DNA of 42,446 nucleotides, from positions 1 through 42,446 of the forward strand of contig JAJRTS010000107.1 of NCBI GenBank assembly GCA_024278175.1. The letters are read 5' to 3'. Positions 1 to 7,809 of this stretch are shown in pieces. Source of the stretch: Gemmatimonadales bacterium (GTDB lineage: Bacteria > Gemmatimonadota > Glassbacteria > GWA2-58-10). A model generated the notes under the pieces. It was given only the letters and a program-made list of their open reading frames with translations, was not told where the DNA came from and made no database searches. Numbering within the stretch: position 1 is the stretch's first letter; every line of letters starts with the position of its first letter. The position numbers and the translations under genes were made by a program.

Positions 1-52
1 TAACCTTTTCCCAAAAAGCATCGGACACTTCCCAAGAGTGAATTATTGCCAT
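1..52 (-). CDS. 5' end of a probable IS5/IS4-type transposase (partial)
   Basis: Only the first 17 codons are inside the window. The start ATG (50-52, minus strand) follows a strong GGAGGTGCT ribosome-binding site. The visible peptide MAIIHSWEVSDAFWEKV fits the N-terminus of IS5-family (DDE) transposases, which usually open with a pattern like 'yevSDaxWekvxPLiP'. The surrounding first 330 bases are clearly more AT-rich than the rest of the window, which suits an insertion sequence or acquired DNA. No terminal inverted repeat of the IS could be identified, so the element boundary is unknown. The family call rests on a short peptide and is tentative. Confidence 0.5.
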   Translation of the reverse strand, partial: MAIIHSWEVSDAFWEKV

Positions 53-126
53 AGCACCTCCAAGGTATAATTTTCAATACCTGAAGCAATATGACAAAAT
101 TATTTCAAAAAGTAAAGCTTATTTAC

Positions 127-311
127 GGATAAGTTCTAAATTGTTATGAGGAAGTTTTTTATATCACTCATTTTTGTATATCAAAAGAAAATTCAGGCCT
201 GTTAATTGTAACTACATGATTTGAAAAAGATATGCCCCTTGATAAAAAGTTTTGGAAAAAGAGAGGGGGAGTGACAATTCTTTCAATTTTTTGATTAAAG
301 CAAAGGTCTCA
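127..311 (+). repeat. Repeat R2, copy A (leader element upstream of the aminotransferase)
   Basis: This AT-rich stretch matches, with scattered differences, the reverse complement of 28346-28586. Shared blocks include CACTCATTTTTGT, AGAAAATTC, GTTAAT, AAGTTTTGG, AAAAGAG, GGGGGAG and ATTCTTTCAATT, ending in TTGATTAAA and CAAAGGTCTCAAA. Both copies lie immediately upstream of a gene and point the same way relative to it. Copy A lacks the long palindrome of copy B. It ends about 10 bases before the GGAGG of the downstream gene, so it probably contributes its promoter or leader. Confidence 0.75.
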
Positions 312-330
312 AAAAATTTTGGAGGTTGAT

Positions 331-1446
331 ATGTCTGTGCCGGGTGAATTGAATCCTCCCGTCAGAGTCCTGATGGGCCCGGGGCCCAGCGAGGCGCACC
401 CCAGGATACTGCGAGCCATGGCTACTCCGCTGCTCGGCCACCTGGACCCCTGTTTCCTGGATATTATGGATGAGGTCAGGGAGATGCTGAGGCAGGTTTT
501 CCGCACCGGCAACGAGCTGACGATCCCGATATCCGCCACCGGCAGCGCGGGGATGGAAGCCGCTCTGGCTAACTTGCTGGAGCCGGGAGACGAAGCCCTG
601 GTTTGCGTCAACGGAGTTTTCGGCAACCGGATGTGCGATATTGTGGGCCGCTGCGGAGCCGGGCTGGTCCGGGTGGATGCTCCCTGGGGCAGCCCGATTG
701 ATCCTGAGGATGTGCGAGAGGCGCTGACGGGCTGCCGGCCGAAACTGGTGGCCATCGTCCATGCCGAAACTTCCACCGGAGTGCTCCAGCCGCTGGAAGA
801 GATCAGCCGGCTGGCCCACCAGGCCGGGGCCCTGTTCCTGGTCGACACGGTCACCTCGCTGGGTGGCGCCGACGTGCGGGTGGACGAGTGGGAGATAGAT
901 GCGGTTTACAGCGGGACCCAGAAGTGCCTGGGCGCCCCGCCGGGGCTCTCGCCGGTATCGTTTAGCAGCCGGGCGCTCGAGGCGATGGACAGCAGGAAAA
1001 GCAAGGTCCAGAGCTGGTACCTGGATTTGAGCCTGGTCAGGAAATACTGGGGTGAGCAACGGGTGTACCATCACACGGCGCCCATTTCCTCGATCTACGC
1101 ACTGCGCGAAAGCCTGAGGATTGTGCTGGAAGAGGGCCTGGAGGCCCGTTTTGCCAGGCACAAAGCCAATAGCGAGTTGCTGCGCGCCGGACTGGAAAAA
1201 CTGGGTTTCGAGTATCTGGTGGCCCCAGAATATCGGCTGCCCATGCTGAACACGGTTATAATCCCGGCCGGGCTGGAGGACGCTCCCACCAGGCGCAAGC
1301 TGCTGGAGCGCTACAATATCGAGATCGGCGCCGGGCTGGGTGAATTGGCCGGCAAGGTCTGGCGCATCGGACTGATGGGCTACAGCTCATCGGAGAACAA
1401 CGTCAATCTGCTGCTCTCGGCAATCGGCAAGCTGATGAACGGCTAG
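331..1446 (+). CDS. Class V aminotransferase (alanine/serine-glyoxylate type)
   Basis: This is a 371-residue PLP enzyme of the class V aminotransferase family, most like alanine-glyoxylate or serine-glyoxylate aminotransferases that turn glyoxylate into glycine. The N-terminal GPGPSEAHPRIL motif, the ATGSAGMEAAL cofactor segment, LVDTVTSLGG with the PLP-ring aspartate, and the Schiff-base lysine in SGTQKCLGAPPG (about residue 198) are all present, and the length is normal. The start ATG at 331 was chosen because GGAGG (321-325) sits five bases upstream; an earlier in-frame TTG at 319 lies inside that signal. A glyoxylate role fits the fused 2-hydroxyacid dehydrogenase 300 bases downstream. 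Substrate cannot be fixed from sequence: ureidoglycine-glyoxylate and phosphonate aminotransferases share this fold. Confidence 0.88.
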   Translation: MSVPGELNPPVRVLMGPGPSEAHPRILRAMATPLLGHLDPCFLDIMDEVREMLRQVFRTGNELTIPISATGSAGMEAALANLLEPGDEALVCVNGVFGNRMCDIVGRCGAGLVRVDAPWGSPIDPEDVREALTGCRPKLVAIVHAETSTGVLQPLEEISRLAHQAGALFLVDTVTSLGGADVRVDEWEIDAVYSGTQKCLGAPPGLSPVSFSSRALEAMDSRKSKVQSWYLDLSLVRKYWGEQRVYHHTAPISSIYALRESLRIVLEEGLEARFARHKANSELLRAGLEKLGFEYLVAPEYRLPMLNTVIIPAGLEDAPTRRKLLERYNIEIGAGLGELAGKVWRIGLMGYSSSENNVNLLLSAIGKLMNG

Positions 1447-1480
1447 TAGCATTTCGCACCGGTCTGTCGGCCGGAGTACT

Positions 1481-1517
1481 GAATGAACTACCCCGCGGCA
1501 GAGCCGCGAGGTATCTG
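1481..1517 (+). repeat. Repeat R4, copy a
   Basis: A short element containing GAACTACCCCG and the palindrome CGCGGCAGAGCCGCG, followed by AGG. Related copies lie at 1671-1702 and 36816-36860. The dyad would form a stable hairpin just after the aminotransferase stop, but no U-run follows it, so terminator function is uncertain. Confidence 0.55.
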
Positions 1518-1546
1518 AAAAATCCCCCTTTTCGAGGAGGGGGGAG

Positions 1547-1620
1547 AACAACCCCCGCCCGCTTCCAGCGTGCACCCCCTTTACTAAGGGGACTTGCTCC
1601 CCCCCTTTGCTAAAGGGGGG
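1547..1620. repeat. Repeat R3 (copy 1, reverse orientation) and C/G-run hairpin
   Basis: At 1547-1591, read on the minus strand, is an element with CCCCTTAGTAAAGGGGG followed by GCGGGCGGGGGTTGT. Forward copies lie at 9919-9963 and 18968-19012. Next to it, 1600-1620 forms a near-perfect CCCCCCTTT-GCT-AAAGGGGGG hairpin. This material fills the gap between the aminotransferase and dehydrogenase genes and is bracketed by the two R4 copies, so the whole stretch looks like a composite of small repeats. No gene is seen in 1447-1758. Confidence 0.6.
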
Positions 1621-1670
1621 CCAGGGGGGATGTTAGCTGCTCGTCTTGTCACTGCAACAGCTTACCCCGC

Positions 1671-1702
1671 AGCAGAGCTGCGAGGAATTCTTTTCGATTA
1701 AA
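1671..1702 (+). repeat. Repeat R4, copy b
   Basis: ACCCCGCAGCAGAGCTGCGAGGAAT followed by CTTTTCGATTAAA. It matches 36816-36860 including the GCGAGGAAT and CTCTTCG parts, and matches 1481-1517 in the dyad. The dyad has compensating changes relative to copy a: CGCAGC/GCTGCG against CGCGGC/GCCGCG. Confidence 0.55.
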
Positions 1703-1758
1703 AAAACCGGGTTCGTTACGATGATTATGGGTAACCAGACCCGCCGAGGAGTTAACAG

Positions 1759-4647
1759 ATGACCGACCCAGGCAAATTACGCTCACTGGAACAGGCCCTG
1801 GCCTGCCGCCTGCGCGGAGAAGTTCTTTTCGATCAAGTCACCCGGGGCATCTATGCCACCGATGCAAGCAACTACATGATGACGCCCCTAGCTGTGGTGC
1901 TGCCTGTGGACGAAGAGGATGTGATCGCGGTGGCAGAGATTGCCGCCGAGCTGGGAGTGAGCGTTTTGCCGCGCGGAGGGGGGACCAGCCTGGCCGGCCA
2001 GGCGGTGGGAGAATCGCTGGTCATCGATTTCACCAAGTACATGAACCGGATTATCGAAGTAAACCAGCAGGAGCGCTGGGCCAGGGTTCAGCCCGGAGTG
2101 GTCCGCGACAATCTGAACGCAGAGCTGGCAGGCCTCGGCCTGCATTTTGCCCCGGATCCAGCCACCACCAGCCGGGCCACTGTGGGAGGGATGATCGGCA
2201 ACAACTCCTCTGGCACCAAAAGTATAATCTACGGCAAGACGGTGGACCACACCCTGGAGACCAGAGTGGTCCTGGCCGGCGGCCAGGTGCTGGAACTGGC
2301 CGGTCTGTCCGCCGGGGAATATGCCGCCCGCAGCGCCGGAACCGGCCGCGAGGGGGCGATCTTGCACGGATTCAAGCAGATTGTGGACGGTAGCCGGGAG
2401 GAGATCCTGCGCACTTTTCCCAAGGTGATGCGCCGGGTGGGAGGCTACAACCTGGACGAATTTACCGGAGACGGGCACTGGAACCTGGCCAAGCTGATCG
2501 TGGGCAGCGAAGGGACCCTGGCCACCCTGACCGAGGCCAAAATCAACCTGGAACCCCTGCCCAAACACGCCGTACTCTGCGTGGTCCATTTCAGCGACTT
2601 GCTTGAGGCGATCCGGGGGGTCGAGCCGATTCTGGCCCACGGGCCCTCGGCTGTGGAGATCCTGGACCGCACGGTGATGACCCTGGCCCGGGAAAACCGC
2701 TCGACGGCATCGTTGTGCGACTTTCTCCAGGGCGATCCGGAGGCGGTGCTGATTGTGGAATTCTTTGGGGACACTCTGGAGGAAGCTGTCGGCAGGGCCG
2801 CAAAACTGCAAAGCGAACTGCGCACTCAGCAGGTGGGCTACGCCTGCCCGCTGCTGAGTGACCGGGAGTCGATGGCCAGGGTCTGGACGGTGAGAAAAAA
2901 GGGCCTGGGGTTGCTGCTGGGCATGAAAGGGGAGCGTAAACCAATCCCCTTTATCGAGGATGCCTGCGTGCCGACCGCCCGGCTGGCTGAATATGTGGAC
3001 CAGGTGATGGATATCTGCCGGGAACAGGAAACCCGGCTGGTAATATACGCCCATGCCAGCGTGGGAGTTATCCATCTTCGCCCGGTGCTTGATCTGGCCC
3101 GGAGCACGGATATCGAGAGGATGAAAGCGATCGCCGAGGGGGCGTTCGAACTGGTGAAGCGCTACGGAGGATCCTGGAGCAGTGAGCACGGGGACGGGCT
3201 GTCCCGCAGTCCGTTTCTGGAAAGGTTTTACGGCCCCCGGATTTACCGCGCTTTCACCGAGGTCAAAAGGCTTTTCGACCCGGCCGGGCTGATGAATCCG
3301 GGCAAGATTATCGCTGCTGTGCCGATGGACGAGAACCTGCGCTACGGGACCGGGTACCAGCGGCCCGGGCTGGCATCGGAATTCAGCTTCAGGGACTTCG
3401 GCGGTTTTACCGCAGCGGTGGAAATGTGCAGCGGAGTTGGCGAGTGCCGCAAGACCCTGACCGGTACCATGTGCCCAAGCTACATGGCCACCCGCGACGA
3501 GGAACACTCCACCCGGGGCAGGGCCAATGCCTTGCGTCTGGCCATGACCGGCGGATTCGGCCCGGACGGGCTGACCAGCAAGCGGCTTTACGAGACTCTG
3601 GACCTGTGCCTCAGTTGCAAAGCCTGCAAATCAGAGTGTCCGAGCAATGTGGACATGGCCAGGCTGAAAAGCGAGTCCCTGCACAGGTACCACCTGCAGC
3701 ACGGCAGTACGGTGCGCGACAAGGCCGTGGCCTCATCTCTGGCCCTGTCGCGGTTTCTTTCGGGATGGAAAGCTCCACTGGCCAATTCACTGCTGAAGTC
3801 CAGCCTGTTCCGGACATTGCTGGAAAAGACGGCCGGGTTTGACCGGCGCAGAGTGCTGCCCCTGTACGCCAGCGAAACTTTTCAGCGCTGGTTCGCTGTG
3901 CGGCAGGCTAACGTTTCGGCAAAAAGAGTGGTGCTTTTCGACGACTGCTACATAAACTATAATGAACCTCAAGTGGGCTCCTCGGCAGTGGAGTTGCTGG
4001 AATCGTGCGGCTACCAGGTGCTGCCTGCCCGGGCGGGCTGTTGCCAGCGCCCCAGAATCTCACATGGCTATCTTGACCAGGCCCGCCGCGATGGAGAAAA
4101 AACCCTGCGCCGGCTGGACGAATTTATCCGCCAGGGACTGCAGGTGGTGGTTTGTGAGCCCAGTTGCGCATCCGCGCTTACCGACGACCTTCCAGACCTG
4201 ATCGACGATCCTGGCCTGGCAGGCAGGGTCAGAGAAAACGTGATGATGATCGACGTTTTCCTGCAAAACGAGATCGATCACGGCAGGCTGGATATCCGGT
4301 TCACCGCTCGGGTGGAGAAGGTTTCACTCCACGGACACTGCCATCAGAAAGCTCTTTACGGTTCCACGGCAATGATGAAGATCCTGGGCCGGGTGTCCGG
4401 CCTGGCTGTCTCTGAAATTGATTCGGGCTGCTGCGGCATGGCCGGTTCGTTCGGCTATGAAAAGGAGCACTACGAGCTTTCTCTAAAAATAGGCGATAAC
4501 CGGTTGTTTCCGGCCGTAAGAAAGCTGGGCGAAGACACGGCGCTGGTGGCTTGCGGTTTCAGTTGCAGGCATCAGATCGAGCACGCTACCGGCGTAAAAC
4601 CCCTGCACTGGGTGGAAACGATTCGTGGCAGAGGGGCGTTGAAATAA
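1759..4647 (+). CDS. Fused FAD/Fe-S 2-hydroxyacid dehydrogenase (GlcD-GlcF / YdiJ type)
   Basis: A 962-residue fusion. The N-terminal half is a GlcD-like flavoprotein: FAD-binding type 4 domain (about 38-180) with PRGGGTSLAGQ and IGNNSSGTKS, then an FAD-oxidase C domain ending with EHGDGLSR and LFDPAGLMNPGKI. The C-terminal half is GlcF-like: cysteine motifs from about residues 557 and 617 (CSGVGEC, CLSCKACKSECP) for Fe-S clusters, then two CCG-type segments (GCCQRP, SGCCGMAGSFGYE near 890). Such fusions include D-lactate dehydrogenases, glycolate oxidases and the D-2-hydroxyglutarate dehydrogenase YdiJ; electrons usually go to quinones at the inner membrane. The ATG follows GAGGAG at good spacing. 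The last codons, including the TAA, lie inside repeat R1 copy 1. LarA, encoded convergently downstream, favours D-lactate as a substrate (inference). Confidence 0.87.
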   Translation: MTDPGKLRSLEQALACRLRGEVLFDQVTRGIYATDASNYMMTPLAVVLPVDEEDVIAVAEIAAELGVSVLPRGGGTSLAGQAVGESLVIDFTKYMNRIIEVNQQERWARVQPGVVRDNLNAELAGLGLHFAPDPATTSRATVGGMIGNNSSGTKSIIYGKTVDHTLETRVVLAGGQVLELAGLSAGEYAARSAGTGREGAILHGFKQIVDGSREEILRTFPKVMRRVGGYNLDEFTGDGHWNLAKLIVGSEGTLATLTEAKINLEPLPKHAVLCVVHFSDLLEAIRGVEPILAHGPSAVEILDRTVMTLARENRSTASLCDFLQGDPEAVLIVEFFGDTLEEAVGRAAKLQSELRTQQVGYACPLLSDRESMARVWTVRKKGLGLLLGMKGERKPIPFIEDACVPTARLAEYVDQVMDICREQETRLVIYAHASVGVIHLRPVLDLARSTDIERMKAIAEGAFELVKRYGGSWSSEHGDGLSRSPFLERFYGPRIYRAFTEVKRLFDPAGLMNPGKIIAAVPMDENLRYGTGYQRPGLASEFSFRDFGGFTAAVEMCSGVGECRKTLTGTMCPSYMATRDEEHSTRGRANALRLAMTGGFGPDGLTSKRLYETLDLCLSCKACKSECPSNVDMARLKSESLHRYHLQHGSTVRDKAVASSLALSRFLSGWKAPLANSLLKSSLFRTLLEKTAGFDRRRVLPLYASETFQRWFAVRQANVSAKRVVLFDDCYINYNEPQVGSSAVELLESCGYQVLPARAGCCQRPRISHGYLDQARRDGEKTLRRLDEFIRQGLQVVVCEPSCASALTDDLPDLIDDPGLAGRVRENVMMIDVFLQNEIDHGRLDIRFTARVEKVSLHGHCHQKALYGSTAMMKILGRVSGLAVSEIDSGCCGMAGSFGYEKEHYELSLKIGDNRLFPAVRKLGEDTALVACGFSCRHQIEHATGVKPLHWVETIRGRGALK

Positions 4648-4836
4648 AACGCTCAACGCCCTCGAATGAAATATTTTGCTTGGTTTGCTGTCAAGGGCAA
4701 GGCAAGCCGTTCCTTTAAACAATGCCGCTAGTTATGCTATTCCAAGTAGTTACATTACTCTTGTCTTCGGCTGGTTTAATCTGGAACGGTCCTTGACAAC
4801 TCCAATGCCCATACTTTCGTGTTTTTTCGGGCACGG
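4632..4836 (+). repeat. Repeat R1, copy 1
   Basis: Starts with AGGGGCGTTGAAATAAAA and forms the hairpin GGGCGTTGA...TCAACGCCC. It continues with the left arm TGTCAAGGGCAAGGCAAGCC, a divergent centre, the right arm GGTCCTTGACAAC and the tail CCCATACTTTCG. A C-to-T change in the right arm keeps pairing through G-U. The left end overlaps the last 16 bases of the dehydrogenase gene and supplies its TAA. The copy lies between convergent genes. Confidence 0.85.
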
Positions 4837-4869
4837 TCCAAGGCTGATTGTCCGAAGCGGGTACGATAC

Positions 4870-6141
4870 TCAGCCGGCGACAAAGGGAATGGTCTGCGGC
4901 CCCTCGGGCAGCACGCAGACCGAAGCTCCGGGGCCGATCTTCGCTACCAGTTTTTTTACCGTGGAATCGATGCTGCGGCAGGGTTTGAGATGGGCTCTGC
5001 TAATCTGGTCATCAGTCAGGTTCCGGCTGTAAAAGTACACTTCCGCCTTGCTACAGACAAGGGCCAGCAACTGGGCCTCCCACATGTCCTGCACGTGGAA
5101 GCCTGGAGCCCGGAGAGTCTCGAGCAAAGAACCGATATCCCTGGCCTGGTGCAGCAGGCGGGCGAATTCGCCATGGTCGGGGATACCGTCCCAGCAATCG
5201 GCGGCCACGATAATACTGCCTCCCGGCTTGACAATGTTGGCCGCCGCGCTCATTCCCTTGACCGCCTGATAAAGGTTCAGGTCCAGCGGGTAACCCGAAT
5301 TGCTGCTGATTACGATATCGAATGGTTGACTGACAGGGACCATCGCCCGCTCCCGGACAAAAGCGCAGCCGGTTTCGTGAGCTTTTTTATAATCTCCGGC
5401 AAACACCCCGGTAATCTGCTTGTTCCGGTTCAGCGCCACGTTTACCAGAAATGCCGGCGGAGCAAGGGAGACGGCCTGGCGCACGTCCTCCCAAACCGGA
5501 TTGCCCTCGGTTACGCCCCAGGTGGCCAGCGGGCTGTCGAGGTTTTTCACGCTGTGGTTTCTGCAGATGGTATCCAGGGAGGCAAGGCCCGGCATGCATG
5601 CCTTGCCTCCCCCTGAAAATCCTGCAAAGAAGTGGGGCTCGATAAATCCGGTAAGAATTTTCACTGTGCAGTCAAGGTACTCCCGGTGCAAAAAAATCTC
5701 GTTCCCGGCCGCTGTCGCTCCGGCCGGGACGTGAGAGTCCCGGTTATTGGCATCGTTCTGAATTATTTTGTAATTGGCGGCAATCTCCTCTCCCAGCATT
5801 TCCTTTAGCTCGGATACGGTATTGGACCGATGAGTTCCTGTGGCGTTAAAGAGCATTATCCGATCGCGGGAGAGCGGGCCTAGCTCGTCGAGGATAGCGG
5901 AAATAAGCAAGCGGTTCGGCGCCGGCCGGGTGACATCGCTGAATACTATGCCGATCGTGTCTTCGGGCCCGATCAACGAATTCAACGGTGGGCAACCGAT
6001 CGGCTGACGCAGGGCCGCCCGGAGCGCCCCGGCCTGGTCGGGCAGGCCCTCGATATACTCCGGTTCCAGCACCCTGGCCCGCAAATCGTCCGGCAGACCG
6101 ATCTCCAACCCCTCTTTCCCGTAGGTCAGTCTTATCTGCAT
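4870..6141 (-). CDS. larA: Nickel-dependent lactate racemase LarA (DUF2088)
   Basis: A 423-residue protein of the LarA family, which interconverts L- and D-lactate with the nickel-pincer cofactor NPN. The residues expected from the family are visible: DVTRP (Asp69, Arg72), ATGTHR (His104), EPHFFAGFSGGGK (His170 and Lys180, the lysine that holds the cofactor), NHS (His196) and YQAVKG (Gln292, Lys295). The complete set argues for an active 2-hydroxyacid racemase or epimerase; some family members act on other hydroxy acids. AAGAGG lies about ten bases before the ATG. The cofactor genes larB, larC and larE are not in this window. The convergent FAD/Fe-S dehydrogenase could oxidise the D-isomer it makes. 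Confidence 0.9.
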   Translation of the reverse strand: MQIRLTYGKEGLEIGLPDDLRARVLEPEYIEGLPDQAGALRAALRQPIGCPPLNSLIGPEDTIGIVFSDVTRPAPNRLLISAILDELGPLSRDRIMLFNATGTHRSNTVSELKEMLGEEIAANYKIIQNDANNRDSHVPAGATAAGNEIFLHREYLDCTVKILTGFIEPHFFAGFSGGGKACMPGLASLDTICRNHSVKNLDSPLATWGVTEGNPVWEDVRQAVSLAPPAFLVNVALNRNKQITGVFAGDYKKAHETGCAFVRERAMVPVSQPFDIVISSNSGYPLDLNLYQAVKGMSAAANIVKPGGSIIVAADCWDGIPDHGEFARLLHQARDIGSLLETLRAPGFHVQDMWEAQLLALVCSKAEVYFYSRNLTDDQISRAHLKPCRSIDSTVKKLVAKIGPGASVCVLPEGPQTIPFVAG

Positions 6142-6313
6142 ATCCCGGTTTCCTCTTAAGTACCAGTCACCTGAAAGTCTCCCCCGATGCGGGACCTTGT
6201 GATCTGCCTATAGTCACGGTACCAATAAATTCAGAGAATTTCAAGTCTGGCCTACGGCTGGAATGACCTGCCCCCAGGGCTTATACCACCTTCAGAGTTA
6301 GTCAACCAACCCT

Positions 6314-6355
6314 GCAAAAACACGAAGGCCGTAACTCGTTGAGAGCTACGGCCTT
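6314..6355 (-). terminator. Intrinsic terminator of the tRNA-Ser gene
   Basis: The dyad AAGGCCGTA...TACGGCCTT (6325-6355) has an inner CTC-GTT-GAG helix. Read on the minus strand it ends in a T-run (complement of 6316-6320). It begins about ten bases after the 3' CCA of the tRNA. Confidence 0.8.
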
Positions 6356-6364
6356 ATCTGTATA

Positions 6365-6454
6365 TGGCGGAGAGGCAGGGATTCGAACCCTGGGACGGCG
6401 TGAACCATCACCGGTTTTCGAGACCGGCTCCTTCAACCACTCGGACACCTCTCC
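6365..6454 (-). tRNA. tRNA-Ser (anticodon CGA)
   Basis: A 90-base class II tRNA on the minus strand. The acceptor stem GGAGAGG pairs with CCTCTCC, followed by discriminator G and an encoded CCA. The anticodon arm is CCGGT-CTCGAAA-ACCGG, giving anticodon CGA (codon UCG). A long variable arm and the T-arm GGGTTCGAATCCC are present. An intrinsic terminator follows directly. Confidence 0.95.
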
Positions 6455-6634
6455 GCTGGTTTATACCCGCAAGATTATTTTGTATGAAGGAACAGAAAGC
6501 TAACAAACTTGTTCCCCGCAGGCAAGAGCCATCCACGCAATATCCAAAAAAATGAAACCCGATTTCTCATCGGTGCGTCCTACCTGGCAGCAGTGCTGAA
6601 ACGGCACCATTCAAACCAACCAACGAGGTAAACG

Positions 6635-7498
6635 ATGAGCATCCTGACCGGCATCCTGACAGTAGTGCTGCTCTTTTGCAACCTGGGCGTTGAAAGTCTG
6701 TTGGCCGACACTCTGGAACGCACGTTTCCCGCGGCTGCGGCTGTGGAAGTGGTGGCCGACGACGCGTCGATCGTGCTTATCGGCGGCGAGACAGGCCTGA
6801 TTGAGCTGAAAGTGGAGAGCAATAAAGATATTGAGGAATACTACGAGATTTTCTCCGGATTGGACAACGGCGTACTCCTGATCAATGTCGAGCGCAAAAA
6901 TAAGGGATTCAGGTTGTTCAGGATATTCAGGCTGTTCAGCGGCCCCTCCCCCTCGATCAGCCTCAGCCTGGCTGTCCCCTTCCAGACCGCCTGCCGGCTG
7001 CGTACCTCAGTCGGCTCCATCAATTGCAGCAACGTGCGGGGCGAGGTTACTCTTAAGACCGGCGCGGGCAGGATTACGGTGGACGGGCATTCCGGCAGCC
7101 TGGGCGCTAAGACCGGCGCAGGCAAGATAAAGCTGAGCGGATGCAGCGGCGCGATGGTGCTTAAAACCAGCGCGGGCAGGATTACGGTGGACGGACATTC
7201 CGGTAGCCTGGACGCTAAAACCAGCGCCGGTTCGATCAAGGTTGAGTTGGTATCCTCGCCCATAGCGGACTGCCGCCTGCAAACATCGAGCGGAGGAATA
7301 ACGTTGTCCCTGCCAGCGGGCAGCAATGCCGACCTTTACGCAAAAGCATCCAGTGGGGGTGTAAGCACCGACATTCCGGTAACCGTTTTAGGCAAACAAA
7401 CGCGCGGCAAGCTGGCAGGCAAAATCGGTTACGGCGGTCCGAGCATCACGCTAAAAACCAGCAGCGGCAGAATCAGAATCAGGAAAAACGAGTTCTAA
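6635..7498 (+). CDS. DUF4097-family secreted repeat protein (putative adhesin-like)
   Basis: A 287-residue protein with an N-terminal signal peptide (MSILTGILTVVLLFCNLGVES...) followed by the DUF4097 pattern: short beta-strand repeats with T-x-A/S-G-x-I in almost every turn, as expected of a right-handed beta-helix. A 36-residue unit containing GRITVDGHSGSL occurs twice at a 108-base offset (7052 and 7160) with nearly identical DNA, indicating a recent internal duplication. The start ATG follows CGAGG by seven bases. Repeat R1 copy 2 begins one base after the stop. DUF4097 proteins have no settled biochemical role; some sit in stress-response operons. No partner gene is adjacent. Confidence 0.75.
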   Translation: MSILTGILTVVLLFCNLGVESLLADTLERTFPAAAAVEVVADDASIVLIGGETGLIELKVESNKDIEEYYEIFSGLDNGVLLINVERKNKGFRLFRIFRLFSGPSPSISLSLAVPFQTACRLRTSVGSINCSNVRGEVTLKTGAGRITVDGHSGSLGAKTGAGKIKLSGCSGAMVLKTSAGRITVDGHSGSLDAKTSAGSIKVELVSSPIADCRLQTSSGGITLSLPAGSNADLYAKASSGGVSTDIPVTVLGKQTRGKLAGKIGYGGPSITLKTSSGRIRIRKNEF

Positions 7499-7711
7499 AG
7501 GGGCGTTGAAATAAAGACATTCAACGCCCTCGAATGAAATATTTCGCTCGGGCAAGTTGTCAAGGGCAAGACAAGCCGTTCCTTTTACAAATACTGCTGT
7601 TCGTGTTATACCAGGCAATTACACTGCTCCCGCCGGTTTTCGGCCAGCAATGGCGAGGAACGGCCCTTGACAACCCGCTTCTCATACTTCCGTTATTTTT
7701 CAACGCGCGTC
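7499..7711 (+). repeat. Repeat R1, copy 2
   Basis: Begins directly after the DUF4097 stop codon with AGGGGCGTTGAAATAAAG and the hairpin GGGCGTTGA/TCAACGCCC. The arms TTGTCAAGGGC and GCCCTTGACAA match perfectly. The centre differs from other copies but keeps paired parts: GCCG-GTTTT-CGGC where others have CCGG-TTTGAG-CCGG. It ends in CAACGCGCGTC. Between convergent genes. Confidence 0.85.
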
Positions 7712-7809
7712 TTAAAAAGTGTTGGAAAATACCTTCCGTGGCATTTTTCGCCGCAGCGGCTCAGCGGGCATGGCTACAGTATCGCTCCAGGGGGGGGCGA
7801 TTGTCTTGT

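Noticed and set aside
1888-3507. Minus-strand 539-codon open frame inside the dehydrogenase gene
   Set aside because: Shadow of the FAD/Fe-S dehydrogenase, whose frame carries all expected motifs.
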